Shown: piece after piece, positions 1-6,337 of the stretch
Layout: the number at the start of each line of letters is the position of its first letter
Position numbering within the stretch: position 1 is the stretch's first letter
The notes under the pieces: model-generated
The model's database searches: none
Seen by the model: only the letters and a program-made list of their open reading frames with translations
Told to the model about the DNA's origin: nothing
Assembly (NCBI GenBank): GCA_900549885.1
Contig: URQA01000083.1
Coordinates: forward strand, 1-11,189
Direction of reading: 5' to 3'
Origin: an uncultured Eubacteriales bacterium
GTDB lineage: Bacteria > Bacillota > Clostridia > Oscillospirales > Oscillospiraceae
Length of the DNA: 11,189 nucleotides
Made by a program: the position numbers and the translations under genes

Positions 1-28
1 TGGTGCGATGCACCAGGCCGCCCTTTTT
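1..28 (+). terminator. Intrinsic terminator, left part cut by window edge
   Basis: TGGTGC (1-6) and GCACCA (10-15) form a perfect 6-bp stem around a GAT loop. They are followed by GGCCGCCC and a run of five T (24-28). The GC-rich stretch between stem and T run suggests that the lower part of the stem pairs with sequence before base 1. It may end a plus-strand gene lying outside the window and also serve the minus-strand gene ending at 43. Only half of the structure is visible. Confidence 0.5.
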
Positions 29-42
29 GCATGGATATGAAG

Positions 43-525
43 TTAAGGCTCTTCTTCCTGCCAGCCTTTGCACACGTCCACCCAGCCCTGGGCCTGAGAG
101 GCCCGCTCCAGCTCGTCCAGATGGAGCTTGACGGCAGAGTTGGCGGTGCCGGCGGCGGGGTATACGATGTCGAACCGCCGCAGGCTCTCGTCCAGCCAGA
201 CGGGAACGCCCTCATTGATGCCGAAGGGGCACACGCCTCCCACGCCGTGGCCAATGAGAGGCTCCACCTCATCGTGGCCGATCATCTTGGCCTTGGTGTG
301 AAACCGGGCCTTGTACTTGCTGTTGTCGATCTTGGCGTCTCCGGCGGCCAGAATGAGCACCGGACCGTCAGGGGTGAGGAAGGACAGGGTCTTGGCGATG
401 CGGGCGGGGGCGCAGCCTACCGCCTGAGCGGCCAACTCCACCGTAGCGCTGGATACGTCAAACAGCTGGATGCGGCCGGCTAGTCCAAACTGCTCCAGAT
501 GAGCTTTCGCACGGTCAAGGGACAT
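43..525 (-). CDS. YbaK/EbsC-family aminoacyl-tRNA deacylase
   Basis: A 160-residue protein of the YbaK/EbsC/ProX family, cytoplasmic enzymes that hydrolyse mischarged tRNA in trans (typically Cys- or Ala-tRNAPro). Family marks are the invariant lysine in RIAKTLSF (K45), the GGVCPFGI loop (about 96-103) and the C-terminal PAAGTANSAVKL segment. The length matches free-standing family members. An in-frame TTG at 534 would give three more residues, but it overlaps the AAGGAG ribosome site (535-540). The ATG at 525, nine bases from that site, is the better start. It is transcribed convergently with whatever lies left of the window, follows lctP on the same strand and has its own promoter. There is no functional tie to the lactate genes. 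The exact tRNA substrate cannot be read from the sequence. Confidence 0.9.
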   Translation of the reverse strand: MSLDRAKAHLEQFGLAGRIQLFDVSSATVELAAQAVGCAPARIAKTLSFLTPDGPVLILAAGDAKIDNSKYKARFHTKAKMIGHDEVEPLIGHGVGGVCPFGINEGVPVWLDESLRRFDIVYPAAGTANSAVKLHLDELERASQAQGWVDVCKGWQEEEP

Positions 526-565
526 GGGGAACAACTCCTTACTTAAGTGAAGATTCAGTTGTTCT

Positions 566-594
566 ATTATAATGCTTTACTGTAGAAAAGTAAA
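566..594 (-). promoter_or_regulatory. Sigma-A-type promoter of the YbaK-family gene
   Basis: On the minus strand a perfect TATAAT (plus 566-571) sits 17 bases downstream of TTTACT (plus 589-594, 4 of 6 to TTGACA). It lies in the short gap between the lctP stop and the deacylase start, so that gene can be transcribed independently of lctP. No clear terminator separates it from lctP. Confidence 0.6.
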
Positions 595-607
595 GAAGAA
601 CTTGAAA

Positions 608-2173
608 TCACGCCGGAGAGACGCCCGCCAGCAGTCCCACCACCAGGCAGGCGATGACCAGCAGCAGCAGAGCCCACTTGAAGATGCCCTTGAGCAGGGT
701 GCTGTCCTGCCCGGTCAGCCCCACGGCGGCCACAGCGGTGGCGATGCACTGGGGGGAGAGGATCTTGCCGATGCCCGCGCCGGTGGAGTTGGCGGCGGCC
801 AGCCAAAACTGGGACACGCCGATGGAGCCAGCCGCCTCCGTCTGGAGGGCGCCCAGCAGCACCTCGGTGTTGGTGCCGCTGCCGGTGACAAAGGCCCCGA
901 TGGCAGCAATAATGGGAGAGACAAAGGGATAGAAGCGGCCTGTGAGGGTGACAAAGAGGTCAGCCATGTCGGAGATCATGCCGGAATAGGTCATAATTTT
1001 GGCCACGGCCAGCACTGACATGATGGTGATGATGGTTTTGATCAGCTGACGCAGAGTGGCCGCGAAGGTCTGCCACATGAGCTTGACAGAGGCCCCTTGG
1101 ACGGCCCCGCCGATGATAGCGGCCAGGAAGATGATGACGCCAGGCGTGTTGACCCATGAGAAGGAGGTGGTGCTGGCGTTGGGAGAGGTGCTGATCTGGA
1201 CCGTGGAGCTGAACTGACCCAGGAAGGTGTTCACCGGGGCTACCAGCTTGGAGGTGAGCAGCAGGAACAGGAAGATGAGGATGAAAGGCAGCCAGGCCGC
1301 CAGGGGGCTCATGGCCGCCTTTTTGCGTTGGACCGGGACTGCTCCAGCGGCAGCGGCCGGGGCGGACTGGCGCATGTCATACTGGGCGGGGACCGCCTTG
1401 CCCCGGCGTAGCCGGCCCAGGAGCACCACACAGGCCAGAGACACCACCGAGCCCACGATGACCGTCAGCTCCGGGCCGATGAAGTAGGACACCAGCAGCT
1501 CGGGTACCACGAAGGACACCCCGGCGGCCAGGGTAATGCCGGCCACCCCCTTTAGTGCCCGGAAGCCGCCGCCGCCCACGATCACCATGAGGAAAGGCAC
1601 CAGGATCATAAAGGGAAGCATCTGAACCACAGTGGTGAAGGACAGAGACATTACGTCCAGTCCGGTGACGTTGGACAGGGTGACTGTAGGGATGCCCACT
1701 GAGCCGAAAGCGGTGGGAAAGGCGTTGGCCAGCATACAGCTCAGGCAGGCGGCCACCGGATCCATCCCCAGACCTACCAAGATGCCGGCCGGAATGGCGA
1801 TGGCGGTGCCGAAGCCAGCCATGCCCTCCAGAAAGCCGCCGAAGCACCAGCCGATCAGCAGGATGAGTACCCGGCGGTCGGCAGACACGCCGGTGAGCAT
1901 CCCCTTGATTACATCCATAGCCCCGGTTTTGAGGGTCAGGTTGTAGGTGAAGATGGCGGCCACGATAACCAGGATGATGGGCCACAAGGCGGCGGCAAAC
2001 CCCTCCAGTGCTGAGGTGGCACAGTCTGTCGCCGGCATCTGCCAGAGAGTGAGGGAGAGCACGGCGGCCACCAGCAGGGCGCTGAAGCAGGCCCAATGCC
2101 CGGGCAGCTTGAGTACCGCCAAGGCAATGATGAGCCAGATGATGGGGACCAGGGCGACGACGGACAGCAACAT
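608..2173 (-). CDS. lctP: L-lactate permease (LctP family)
   Basis: A 521-residue, highly hydrophobic integral membrane protein of the LctP lactate permease family, which imports lactate (or glycolate) with protons. The family block GFLEGMAGFGTAIAIPAG lies at 113-130. Two C-terminal conserved blocks follow: TGSGTNTEVLLGAL (430-443) and ANSTGAGIGKILSPQ (461-475). About a dozen hydrophobic segments are visible, with a polar cytoplasmic-type loop rich in Ala, Gln and Lys near 255-287. The length is close to the usual 500-560. The ATG at 2173 has AGGAGG seven bases upstream. It is divergent from the lactate dehydrogenase gene at 2585, with which it shares a control region containing GntR-type palindromes. 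That arrangement supports lactate as the substrate over glycolate. There is no sign of truncation or frameshift. Confidence 0.94.
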   Translation of the reverse strand: MLLSVVALVPIIWLIIALAVLKLPGHWACFSALLVAAVLSLTLWQMPATDCATSALEGFAAALWPIILVIVAAIFTYNLTLKTGAMDVIKGMLTGVSADRRVLILLIGWCFGGFLEGMAGFGTAIAIPAGILVGLGMDPVAACLSCMLANAFPTAFGSVGIPTVTLSNVTGLDVMSLSFTTVVQMLPFMILVPFLMVIVGGGGFRALKGVAGITLAAGVSFVVPELLVSYFIGPELTVIVGSVVSLACVVLLGRLRRGKAVPAQYDMRQSAPAAAAGAVPVQRKKAAMSPLAAWLPFILIFLFLLLTSKLVAPVNTFLGQFSSTVQISTSPNASTTSFSWVNTPGVIIFLAAIIGGAVQGASVKLMWQTFAATLRQLIKTIITIMSVLAVAKIMTYSGMISDMADLFVTLTGRFYPFVSPIIAAIGAFVTGSGTNTEVLLGALQTEAAGSIGVSQFWLAAANSTGAGIGKILSPQCIATAVAAVGLTGQDSTLLKGIFKWALLLLVIACLVVGLLAGVSPA

Positions 2174-2210
2174 GATGTTTCCTCCTTTTACTGGGGTGAT
2201 ACAAGGGGAT

Positions 2211-2227
2211 GATTGGTAGTACCATTT
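2211..2227. promoter_or_regulatory. GntR/FadR-type operator in lctP leader
   Basis: GATTGGTAGTACCATTT contains the perfect dyad TGGT-N3-ACCA (2214-2224). This is the core recognised by FadR-subfamily regulators such as PdhR and LldR (AATTGGTnnnACCAATT). It lies 38-54 bases upstream of the lctP start and about 90 bases downstream of the predicted lctP transcription start. It could therefore act as a roadblock or as one partner of a loop with the second site at 2477. The likely binder is the GntR protein encoded at 7572-8273 (inference). Confidence 0.6.
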
Positions 2228-2240
2228 TGGAAGGAACGAA

Positions 2241-2292
2241 TTCCCTGATGAGCGGCAGCCGTGAGGAAAAAAGTCCGCCGCCCATCAGGGAA
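2241..2292 (-). other. Stem-loop in the lctP 5' leader
   Basis: TTCCCTGATG (2241-2250) pairs perfectly with CATCAGGGAA (2283-2292). After one A-C mismatch, GCGGC (2252-2256) pairs with GCCGC (2277-2281). The loop of about 20 bases holds a T-rich stretch on the lctP-sense strand. The structure would form in the untranslated leader of lctP between its promoter and its operator. It is not a standard terminator because no T run follows the stem. Its role is unknown; mRNA stabilisation or leader control are options. Confidence 0.5.
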
Positions 2293-2323
2293 AGCAAAAG
2301 AAGGGGGAGATCTTTCCAGCCAC

Positions 2324-2352
2324 AGTATAAGCCGGATCTGTAAAGATGTCCA
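2324..2352 (-). promoter_or_regulatory. Promoter of lctP
   Basis: On the minus strand TGGACA (plus 2347-2352) and TATACT (plus 2324-2329) are separated by exactly 17 bases, each 5 of 6 to consensus. An AT-rich tract lies upstream. The predicted start of transcription is near 2317, giving a leader of about 145 bases that includes the stem-loop at 2241-2292 and the operator at 2211-2227. Confidence 0.7.
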
Positions 2353-2440
2353 TATTTTTTTGTGATAATTAAAAATAAATGATGTTTTGCACAAAACAAG
2401 GCGGGAAAACTGGACAAAATGGAAAAAATATTTTTTAGGA

Positions 2441-2468
2441 TTGCAATTTGTGAAAAGTGTGGTACAGT
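2441..2468 (+). promoter_or_regulatory. Promoter of the lactate dehydrogenase operon
   Basis: TTGCAA (2441-2446) is followed after 16 bases by TACAGT (2463-2468). A TG at 2460-2461 makes an extended -10 element. The A/T-rich stretch before it resembles an UP element. The predicted start is near 2475, directly before the palindrome at 2477-2493, so a bound repressor there would block initiation. Confidence 0.55.
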
Positions 2469-2476
2469 ATAGGCGT

Positions 2477-2493
2477 AAACGGTATGACCAATT
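2477..2493. promoter_or_regulatory. GntR/FadR-type operator at lctD start of transcription
   Basis: AAACGGTATGACCAATT matches the PdhR/LldR-type consensus AATTGGTnnnACCAATT at 12 of 14 defined bases: the right half is perfect and the left half differs at two. It covers about +2 to +18 relative to the predicted start. The centre is 266 bp from that of the site at 2211-2227, so the two sites bracket both divergent promoters. The likely binder is the GntR protein at 7572-8273 (inference). Confidence 0.6.
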
Positions 2494-2584
2494 CTGAGAC
2501 AATGGGAGATAACGGGCTGTCGCTCCCAAGCGGACAGAAGAATCAACAAAGATTTTAGTTTGATGAGTAGGAGGCGCTGAAAAC

Positions 2585-4006
2585 ATGACGCAGTATCATC
2601 CGATCACAGCGGAAGTCATCGCGCAGCTGGAACAGGTCGTCCCTGGACGGGTAGTGGTAGGCGAGGACGTGAACCCTGACTACGCCCGGGACGAGATGCC
2701 CATTTACGGCACCCGGATGCCTGAAGTTTCGATTGATGTGCTCACCACAGAAGAGGTGGCCGGCATCATGAAGGTATGTTACGAGCACGGCATCCCAGTT
2801 ACCACCCGGGGCGCTGGCACCGGCCTGGTGGGAGGTTGCACCCCCATCTGCGGCGGCGTGGTTATCTGTACCACTAAAATGAATAAAATCCTGTCCTATG
2901 ACCTGGAAAACTTCGCCGTCACGGTGCAGCCCGGTGTGCTGCTCCAGGAGCTGGCGGACGACGCCCTGGCCCACGGCTGCATGTATCCCCCCGATCCCGG
3001 CGAGAAGCTGGCTACCCTGGGGGGCAACGTGGCCACCAACGCCAGCGGCATGCGGGGGGTCAAGTACGGCGCCACCCGGGACTATGTGAAGGCCATGACC
3101 GTGGTGCTGCCCAACGGGGAGATCACCCGCTTCGGCGCCACCGTGAGCAAGACCAGCTCGGGTTACAGCCTTCTGAACCTGATGATCGGCTCCGAGGGCA
3201 CCCTGGGCGTCATCACCGAGATGACCCTCAAGCTCATCCCTGCCCCCAAGGCCACGGTGAGCCTCATCGTCCCCTTTGAAGACCTGTCCGCCTGTATCTC
3301 CACGGTGCCCAAGTTCAAGATGAATCACTTCAACCCCCAGGCCATCGAGTTCTTTGAAAAGGAAATCTTGGTCTCCTCCGAGGAGTACCTGGGCAAACAG
3401 GTCTTCCCCCGGAAGGTGGAGGGCACCGAGGTGGGCGCCTACCTGCTGCTCACCTTCGACGGAGACAGCCAGGACGAGCTGGACAACATCGTGGAGCAGG
3501 TGGCGGAGCTGCTGCTGGAGGAGGGCGCCCTGGACGTGCTGGTGGCGGACACTCCCCCGAAAATGAAGGACGCCTGGGCTGCTCGCTCCTCCTTCCTGGA
3601 GGGCATCGAGGAGCAGACCAAGCTGCTGGACGAGTGCGACGTGGTGGTGCCGGTGACCAAGATCCCCGACTATGTGATGTTTGCCGACGAGCTGGCCAAA
3701 AACTATGACTTCAAGCTCCAGTACTTCGGCCACGCTGGCGACGGCAACCTGCATATCTACACCTGCTCCAACGATATGGACAGGGAGGAGTTCCTGCGCC
3801 AAGTGGATGACTTTATGGGCAAGCTCTACGCCAAGACTATGGAGCTGGGCGGCCAGATCTCCGGCGAGCACGGCATCGGCATGGGTAAGGTGAAGTATCT
3901 GGCCCAGGCCGTGGGGGAGACTAACATGGAGCTGATGCGGGGTATCAAGAAGGTCTTTGACCCCAAGATGATCCTCAACCCCGGTAAGGTGTGCTACAGC
4001 CTGTAA
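2585..4006 (+). CDS. lctD: FAD-linked D-lactate dehydrogenase (GlcD/LctD family)
   Basis: A 473-residue cytoplasmic flavoprotein of the GlcD/D-lactate dehydrogenase family (FAD-binding type 4 plus FAD-oxidase C-terminal domain). It oxidises a 2-hydroxy acid, here probably lactate, to the 2-oxo acid. In the N-terminal FAD domain RGAGTGLVGG (75-84), GGNVATNASGMRGVKYG (147-163) and GSEGTLGVITE (202-212) are intact. The C-terminal domain shows HAGDGNLH (383-390), SGEHGIGMGK (426-435) and LNPGK (464-468). The length fits the family. AGGAGG lies 10 bases before the ATG. With divergent lctP and downstream etfBA, it fits the LDH-EtfAB complex of Acetobacterium woodii, in which lactate oxidation by NAD+ is driven by reduced ferredoxin. 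Glycolate or 2-hydroxyglutarate oxidation remains possible. The symbol is by context; glcD or dld would be equally usual annotations. Confidence 0.88.
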   Translation: MTQYHPITAEVIAQLEQVVPGRVVVGEDVNPDYARDEMPIYGTRMPEVSIDVLTTEEVAGIMKVCYEHGIPVTTRGAGTGLVGGCTPICGGVVICTTKMNKILSYDLENFAVTVQPGVLLQELADDALAHGCMYPPDPGEKLATLGGNVATNASGMRGVKYGATRDYVKAMTVVLPNGEITRFGATVSKTSSGYSLLNLMIGSEGTLGVITEMTLKLIPAPKATVSLIVPFEDLSACISTVPKFKMNHFNPQAIEFFEKEILVSSEEYLGKQVFPRKVEGTEVGAYLLLTFDGDSQDELDNIVEQVAELLLEEGALDVLVADTPPKMKDAWAARSSFLEGIEEQTKLLDECDVVVPVTKIPDYVMFADELAKNYDFKLQYFGHAGDGNLHIYTCSNDMDREEFLRQVDDFMGKLYAKTMELGGQISGEHGIGMGKVKYLAQAVGETNMELMRGIKKVFDPKMILNPGKVCYSL

Positions 4007-4015
4007 GGGCTCAGG

Positions 4016-4046
4016 CCGTCGAAAAAAGCAAAGCCTTTTCCGACGG
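4016..4046 (+). terminator. Hairpin just after lctD, possible weak terminator
   Basis: CCGTCGAAAAAAGC (4016-4029) pairs with GCCTTTTCCGACGG (4033-4046) over 14 positions with two mismatches and an AAA loop, ten bases after the lctD stop. There is no T run after it, so full termination is doubtful. It could reduce read-through into etfBA or protect the lctD 3' end. It overlaps the left end of the inverted-repeat element and so may belong to that element. Confidence 0.35.
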
Positions 4047-4138
4047 ATAGTCTGCGGCCCGCCGCAGCGCGCGAACTGGCCGCTGAATGCAGCCAATTCG
4101 CACGTTTGCGGACCGAGAAGAGTTTTTCGTAATAGGCC

Positions 4139-4170
4139 CCCATCCAAAACGTCCTTCCGTTTTGGATGGG
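4139..4170. repeat. Perfect 13-bp stem-loop inside the element
   Basis: CCCATCCAAAACG (4139-4151) and CGTTTTGGATGGG (4158-4170) are exact reverse complements around a 6-base loop, TCCTTC. It lies in the middle of the element between lctD and etfB. On neither strand is it followed by a T run, so it is not a standard terminator. It is probably a structural part of the repeat. Confidence 0.6.
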
Positions 4171-4309
4171 AGAGGAACGGCAAGGGAGTGCAGGACAGAA
4201 TACCCGCAGGGTGTTTTGCCCGGAACGGACTTTGCCGTGACGATATGTCGCGGCCGAAAACGGATTCCAATTTTTTCGCGCCTAACGGCGCGAACTCTGC
4301 GAGGCTTTT

Positions 4310-4336
4310 TCGACAAGTTGAGCCTATACCTATAAG
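4310..4336 (+). promoter_or_regulatory. Possible outward promoter at element edge, toward etfB
   Basis: TCGACA (4310-4315, 5 of 6 to TTGACA) lies in the right terminal repeat. TATAAG (4331-4336, 5 of 6 to TATAAT) lies just outside it, with 15 bases between. The spacing is short, so activity may be weak. If real, the element supplies a -35 that lets etfBA be transcribed separately from lctD. Confidence 0.3.
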
Positions 4337-4368
4337 GGCTGATGGTCCATAGAATTAGGAGGGAACGT

Positions 4369-5175
4369 ATGAACATTCTGGTATGTGTGAAACAGGTCCC
4401 GGACACCAACGAGATCAAGATCGATCCGGAGACCAACACCCTGGTGCGGGACGGGGTGCCCAGTATCGTCAACACCTTTGACGGCTATGCCCTGGAGGCC
4501 GCCGCCCGGGTGAAGGACAACAACCCGGACACCAAGATTGTGGTGCTCAGCATGGGCCCCGCCCAGGCGGAGACCGCCCTGCGGGAGTGCCTGGCCATTG
4601 CCGCGGACAAGGCCTATCTGCTCACCGACCGGGCCTTCGGCGGGTCGGACACCCTGGCCACCAGCTACATTCTGTCCCAGGCCATCCGGAAGGTGGAGAG
4701 CCTGGAGGGCAAGTTTGATATGATCTTCTGCGGCAAGCAGGCCATCGACGGCGACACCGCCCAGGTGGGCCCCGAGATCGCCGAGCACCTGGGCATGCCC
4801 CAGGTGACCTACGCCCTGGAGGTCCAGGAGGCGGGCGCGGATGGACTCAAGGTCATCCGGGAGGCGGAGGACGGCAAGCAGGTTGTCGGCGTGAGCTATC
4901 CTTGCCTGGTGACCTTTACCAAGCCTAACTTCGACCCCCGGTTCCCCACCATCAAGCGGAAGATGGCCGCCCGCAAGGCGGTGATCGAGCAGATCACCGC
5001 CGCCGACCTGGAGGGCATCGACCTTTCTAGGGCTGGCCTGAAGGGCTCCCCCACCAAGGTCAAGCGCACCTATGTGCCCCCCCGCAAGAAGTCCGGCGTG
5101 ATGATCACCGGCGAGACGCCGGAGGAGTGCGCGGCCAAGTTGTACGAGGCGCTCAACAGCGCCCACATCATTTGA
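4369..5175 (+). CDS. etfB: Electron transfer flavoprotein, beta subunit
   Basis: A 268-residue EtfB that forms a heterodimer with EtfA and passes electrons between NADH, ferredoxin and a partner flavin dehydrogenase. Visible family blocks are VCVKQVPD (5-12), LSMGPAQA (60-67), the cofactor-binding loop GKQAIDGDTAQVGPEIAEHL (122-141) and the C-terminal KRTYVPPRKKSGVMI (232-246). The ATG at 4369 follows AGGAGGG (4357-4363) by five bases. An in-frame upstream ATG at 4342 has no ribosome site and would add residues foreign to the family. It lies 17 bases before etfA, so the pair is co-translated. In anaerobic Clostridia such pairs are often bifurcating, with an extra FAD in EtfB. That is family knowledge, not something proven by this sequence. 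Confidence 0.95.
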   Translation: MNILVCVKQVPDTNEIKIDPETNTLVRDGVPSIVNTFDGYALEAAARVKDNNPDTKIVVLSMGPAQAETALRECLAIAADKAYLLTDRAFGGSDTLATSYILSQAIRKVESLEGKFDMIFCGKQAIDGDTAQVGPEIAEHLGMPQVTYALEVQEAGADGLKVIREAEDGKQVVGVSYPCLVTFTKPNFDPRFPTIKRKMAARKAVIEQITAADLEGIDLSRAGLKGSPTKVKRTYVPPRKKSGVMITGETPEECAAKLYEALNSAHII

Positions 5176-5192
5176 TGCAAGGAGGAACCGAT

Positions 5193-6197
5193 ATGGAAGC
5201 GAAAACGAAGGACCTGTGGGTCTTTGTAGAGACGAAAGAGGACGGTTCCGCCAAGAACGTGGGCATCGAGCTGCTCGCCCCCGGACGGGATATCGCCAAC
5301 AAGCAGGGAGGTAGCCTGGTGGCCCTGGTGGTGGGCTGCGGCGTGGACAGCGCCGTGGAGGAGTGCGCCGCCTACGGCGCGGATAAGGTGGTGGTGGTGG
5401 ACGGCGAGGAGTTTAAGGACTACTCCACCGACGCATATGCCGCCGCCCTGGCTACCCTTATCGAGAAGTACGGCCCGGCCAGCGTGCTCATCGGCGCAAC
5501 TCCCAACGGTCGGGACCTGGGACCCCGGGTATCCTGTCGGCTGAACACGGGCCTGACCGCCGACTGCACCGGCCTGGACGTGGATGAGGCCACCGGCTGT
5601 GTGTGCTGGACCCGTCCCGCCTTCGGCGGCAACCTGATGGCCGTCATCATGTGCCCTGACCACCGGCCCCAGATGGGCACGGTCCGCCCCGGCGTGTTCA
5701 AGAAGCCTGCCGAGACGGAAAAGAAGGCGGAGATCATCCGGGAGGACTTCCACTTCCCCGTGGCCGACATCCGCACCAGGACCCTGGAGATCATCCGGGA
5801 GGCCGCCGGTGAGATTGTGGATCTGGAGGGCGCGGACATCATCGTGTCCGGCGGCCGCGGCGTAGGCTCCCCCGAGGGCTTCAAGGTTCTCCAGGAGCTG
5901 TGCGACGCCCTGGGTGCCACCCTGGGCTGCTCCCGGGCTGCGGTGGACGCGGGCTGGATCAGCCACTCCCACCAGGTGGGCCAGACCGGCAAGACCGTAG
6001 GTCCCAAGGTATACATCGCTTGCGGCATCTCCGGTGCCATCCAGCACCTGGCGGGCATGAGCGGCTCGGACTATATCGTGGCCATCAACAAGGACGCGGA
6101 CGCCCCCATCTTCGGCGTGGCCGACTACGGCATCGTGGGCAACCTGTTCGATGTGGTGCCCGCCCTCACCGCCGAGATCGAGAAGCACAAGGCGTAA
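5193..6197 (+). CDS. etfA: Electron transfer flavoprotein, alpha subunit
   Basis: A 334-residue EtfA, partner of the preceding EtfB. The N-terminal nucleotide-binding-like domain covers about 6-190. The C-terminal FAD domain holds GGRGVGSPEGF (220-230), SRAAVDAGW (247-255), HQVGQTGKTV (260-269), SGAIQHLAGM (280-289) and INKDADAPIF (298-307), all intact. There is no fused ferredoxin domain, unlike some long clostridial EtfA proteins. The start at 5193 is set by GGAGG (5181-5185) seven bases upstream. In-frame upstream codons run into etfB and are not family-like. It sits between a lactate dehydrogenase and an acyl-CoA dehydrogenase, so EtfAB could serve either or both. The next gene begins 140 bases later after a cluster of hairpins. 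Confidence 0.95.
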   Translation: MEAKTKDLWVFVETKEDGSAKNVGIELLAPGRDIANKQGGSLVALVVGCGVDSAVEECAAYGADKVVVVDGEEFKDYSTDAYAAALATLIEKYGPASVLIGATPNGRDLGPRVSCRLNTGLTADCTGLDVDEATGCVCWTRPAFGGNLMAVIMCPDHRPQMGTVRPGVFKKPAETEKKAEIIREDFHFPVADIRTRTLEIIREAAGEIVDLEGADIIVSGGRGVGSPEGFKVLQELCDALGATLGCSRAAVDAGWISHSHQVGQTGKTVGPKVYIACGISGAIQHLAGMSGSDYIVAINKDADAPIFGVADYGIVGNLFDVVPALTAEIEKHKA

Positions 6198-6203
6198 GCC
6201 TTT

Positions 6204-6314
6204 CGGGGCTGCGGCCCCGGATACCAGGCCAAGGCCCCTGGCCCTTGGCCTGGTATCCAAAGGCTGTTGCCTTTGGACACGGCGTTTCATACTACCGCCG
6301 CCTGGGAGGGCGGC
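6204..6314 (+). repeat. Cluster of four stem-loops between etfA and the acyl-CoA dehydrogenase
   Basis: Four stems lie in this gap: CGGGGC/GCCCCG (6204-6219, TGCG loop); a perfect 16-bp stem pairing 6219-6234 with 6243-6258; CCAAAGGC/GCCTTTGG (6257-6276); and GCCGCC/GGCGGC (6297-6314). AGCCTTT at 6197-6203 can also pair with AAAGGCT at 6259-6265, which would exclude the third stem. No T run follows any of them. They may stabilise the upstream mRNA or dampen read-through so that etfBA and the dehydrogenase are made at different levels. Confidence 0.55.
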
Positions 6315-6337
6315 CTGAAATCGAGGAGAGATGAGTT

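Larger units (their letters stand above)
4008..4324. mobile_element. MITE-like non-coding element with terminal inverted repeats
   Basis: The left end (4008-4029) and the reverse complement of the right end (4303-4324) share GGCTCA, then four differing bases, then GTCGAAAAA: 16 of 22 positions. Inside are three clear stem-loops: an imperfect one at 4016-4046, a perfect 13-bp one at 4139-4170, and TTCGCGCC/GGCGCGAA at 4275-4294. No convincing gene is present; the short open frame at 4087-4335 lacks a ribosome site. The element fills the gap between lctD and etfB, starting at the lctD stop codon. It resembles a miniature inverted-repeat transposable element or a family of structured intergenic repeats. 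Copy number in the genome, which would settle this, cannot be seen here. Confidence 0.55.
4000..4340. repeat. 12-bp direct repeats flanking the inserted element
   Basis: CCTGTAAGGGCT (4000-4011) and CCTATAAGGGCT (4329-4340) match at 11 of 12 bases, with the last eight identical. The left copy contains the lctD stop codon. They bracket the inverted-repeat element, as a target-site duplication would. However, the left copy overlaps the first bases of the terminal inverted repeat and the right copy lies a few bases outside, so the exact ends are uncertain. Confidence 0.4.

Noticed and set aside
1377..2549. 390-codon minus-strand frame overlapping lctP and its control region
   Set aside because: It is out of frame with lctP on the same strand. 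Its product is rich in Arg/His/Gly with no family resemblance and would run through the promoter and operator region.
2555..4270. Long minus-strand open frame (571 codons) opposite lctD
   Set aside because: It lies antisense to a gene with clear family motifs. Its translation is low-complexity His/Gly/Leu-rich, as expected from the complement of GC-biased codons.
4087..4335. 82-codon plus-strand frame inside the inverted-repeat element
   Set aside because: It has no ribosome site before the ATG and runs through the stem-loops and into the terminal repeat. It resembles no known family and is more likely a chance frame in a non-coding element.
4342..4368. Upstream in-frame ATG as start of etfB
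   Set aside because: The nine extra residues do not fit EtfB, and the strong AGGAGGG is placed for the ATG at 4369.
6219..6276. Intrinsic terminator after etfA
   Set aside because: The stems are strong but no T run follows, and the downstream acyl-CoA dehydrogenase gene has no visible promoter of its own, so read-through is more likely.
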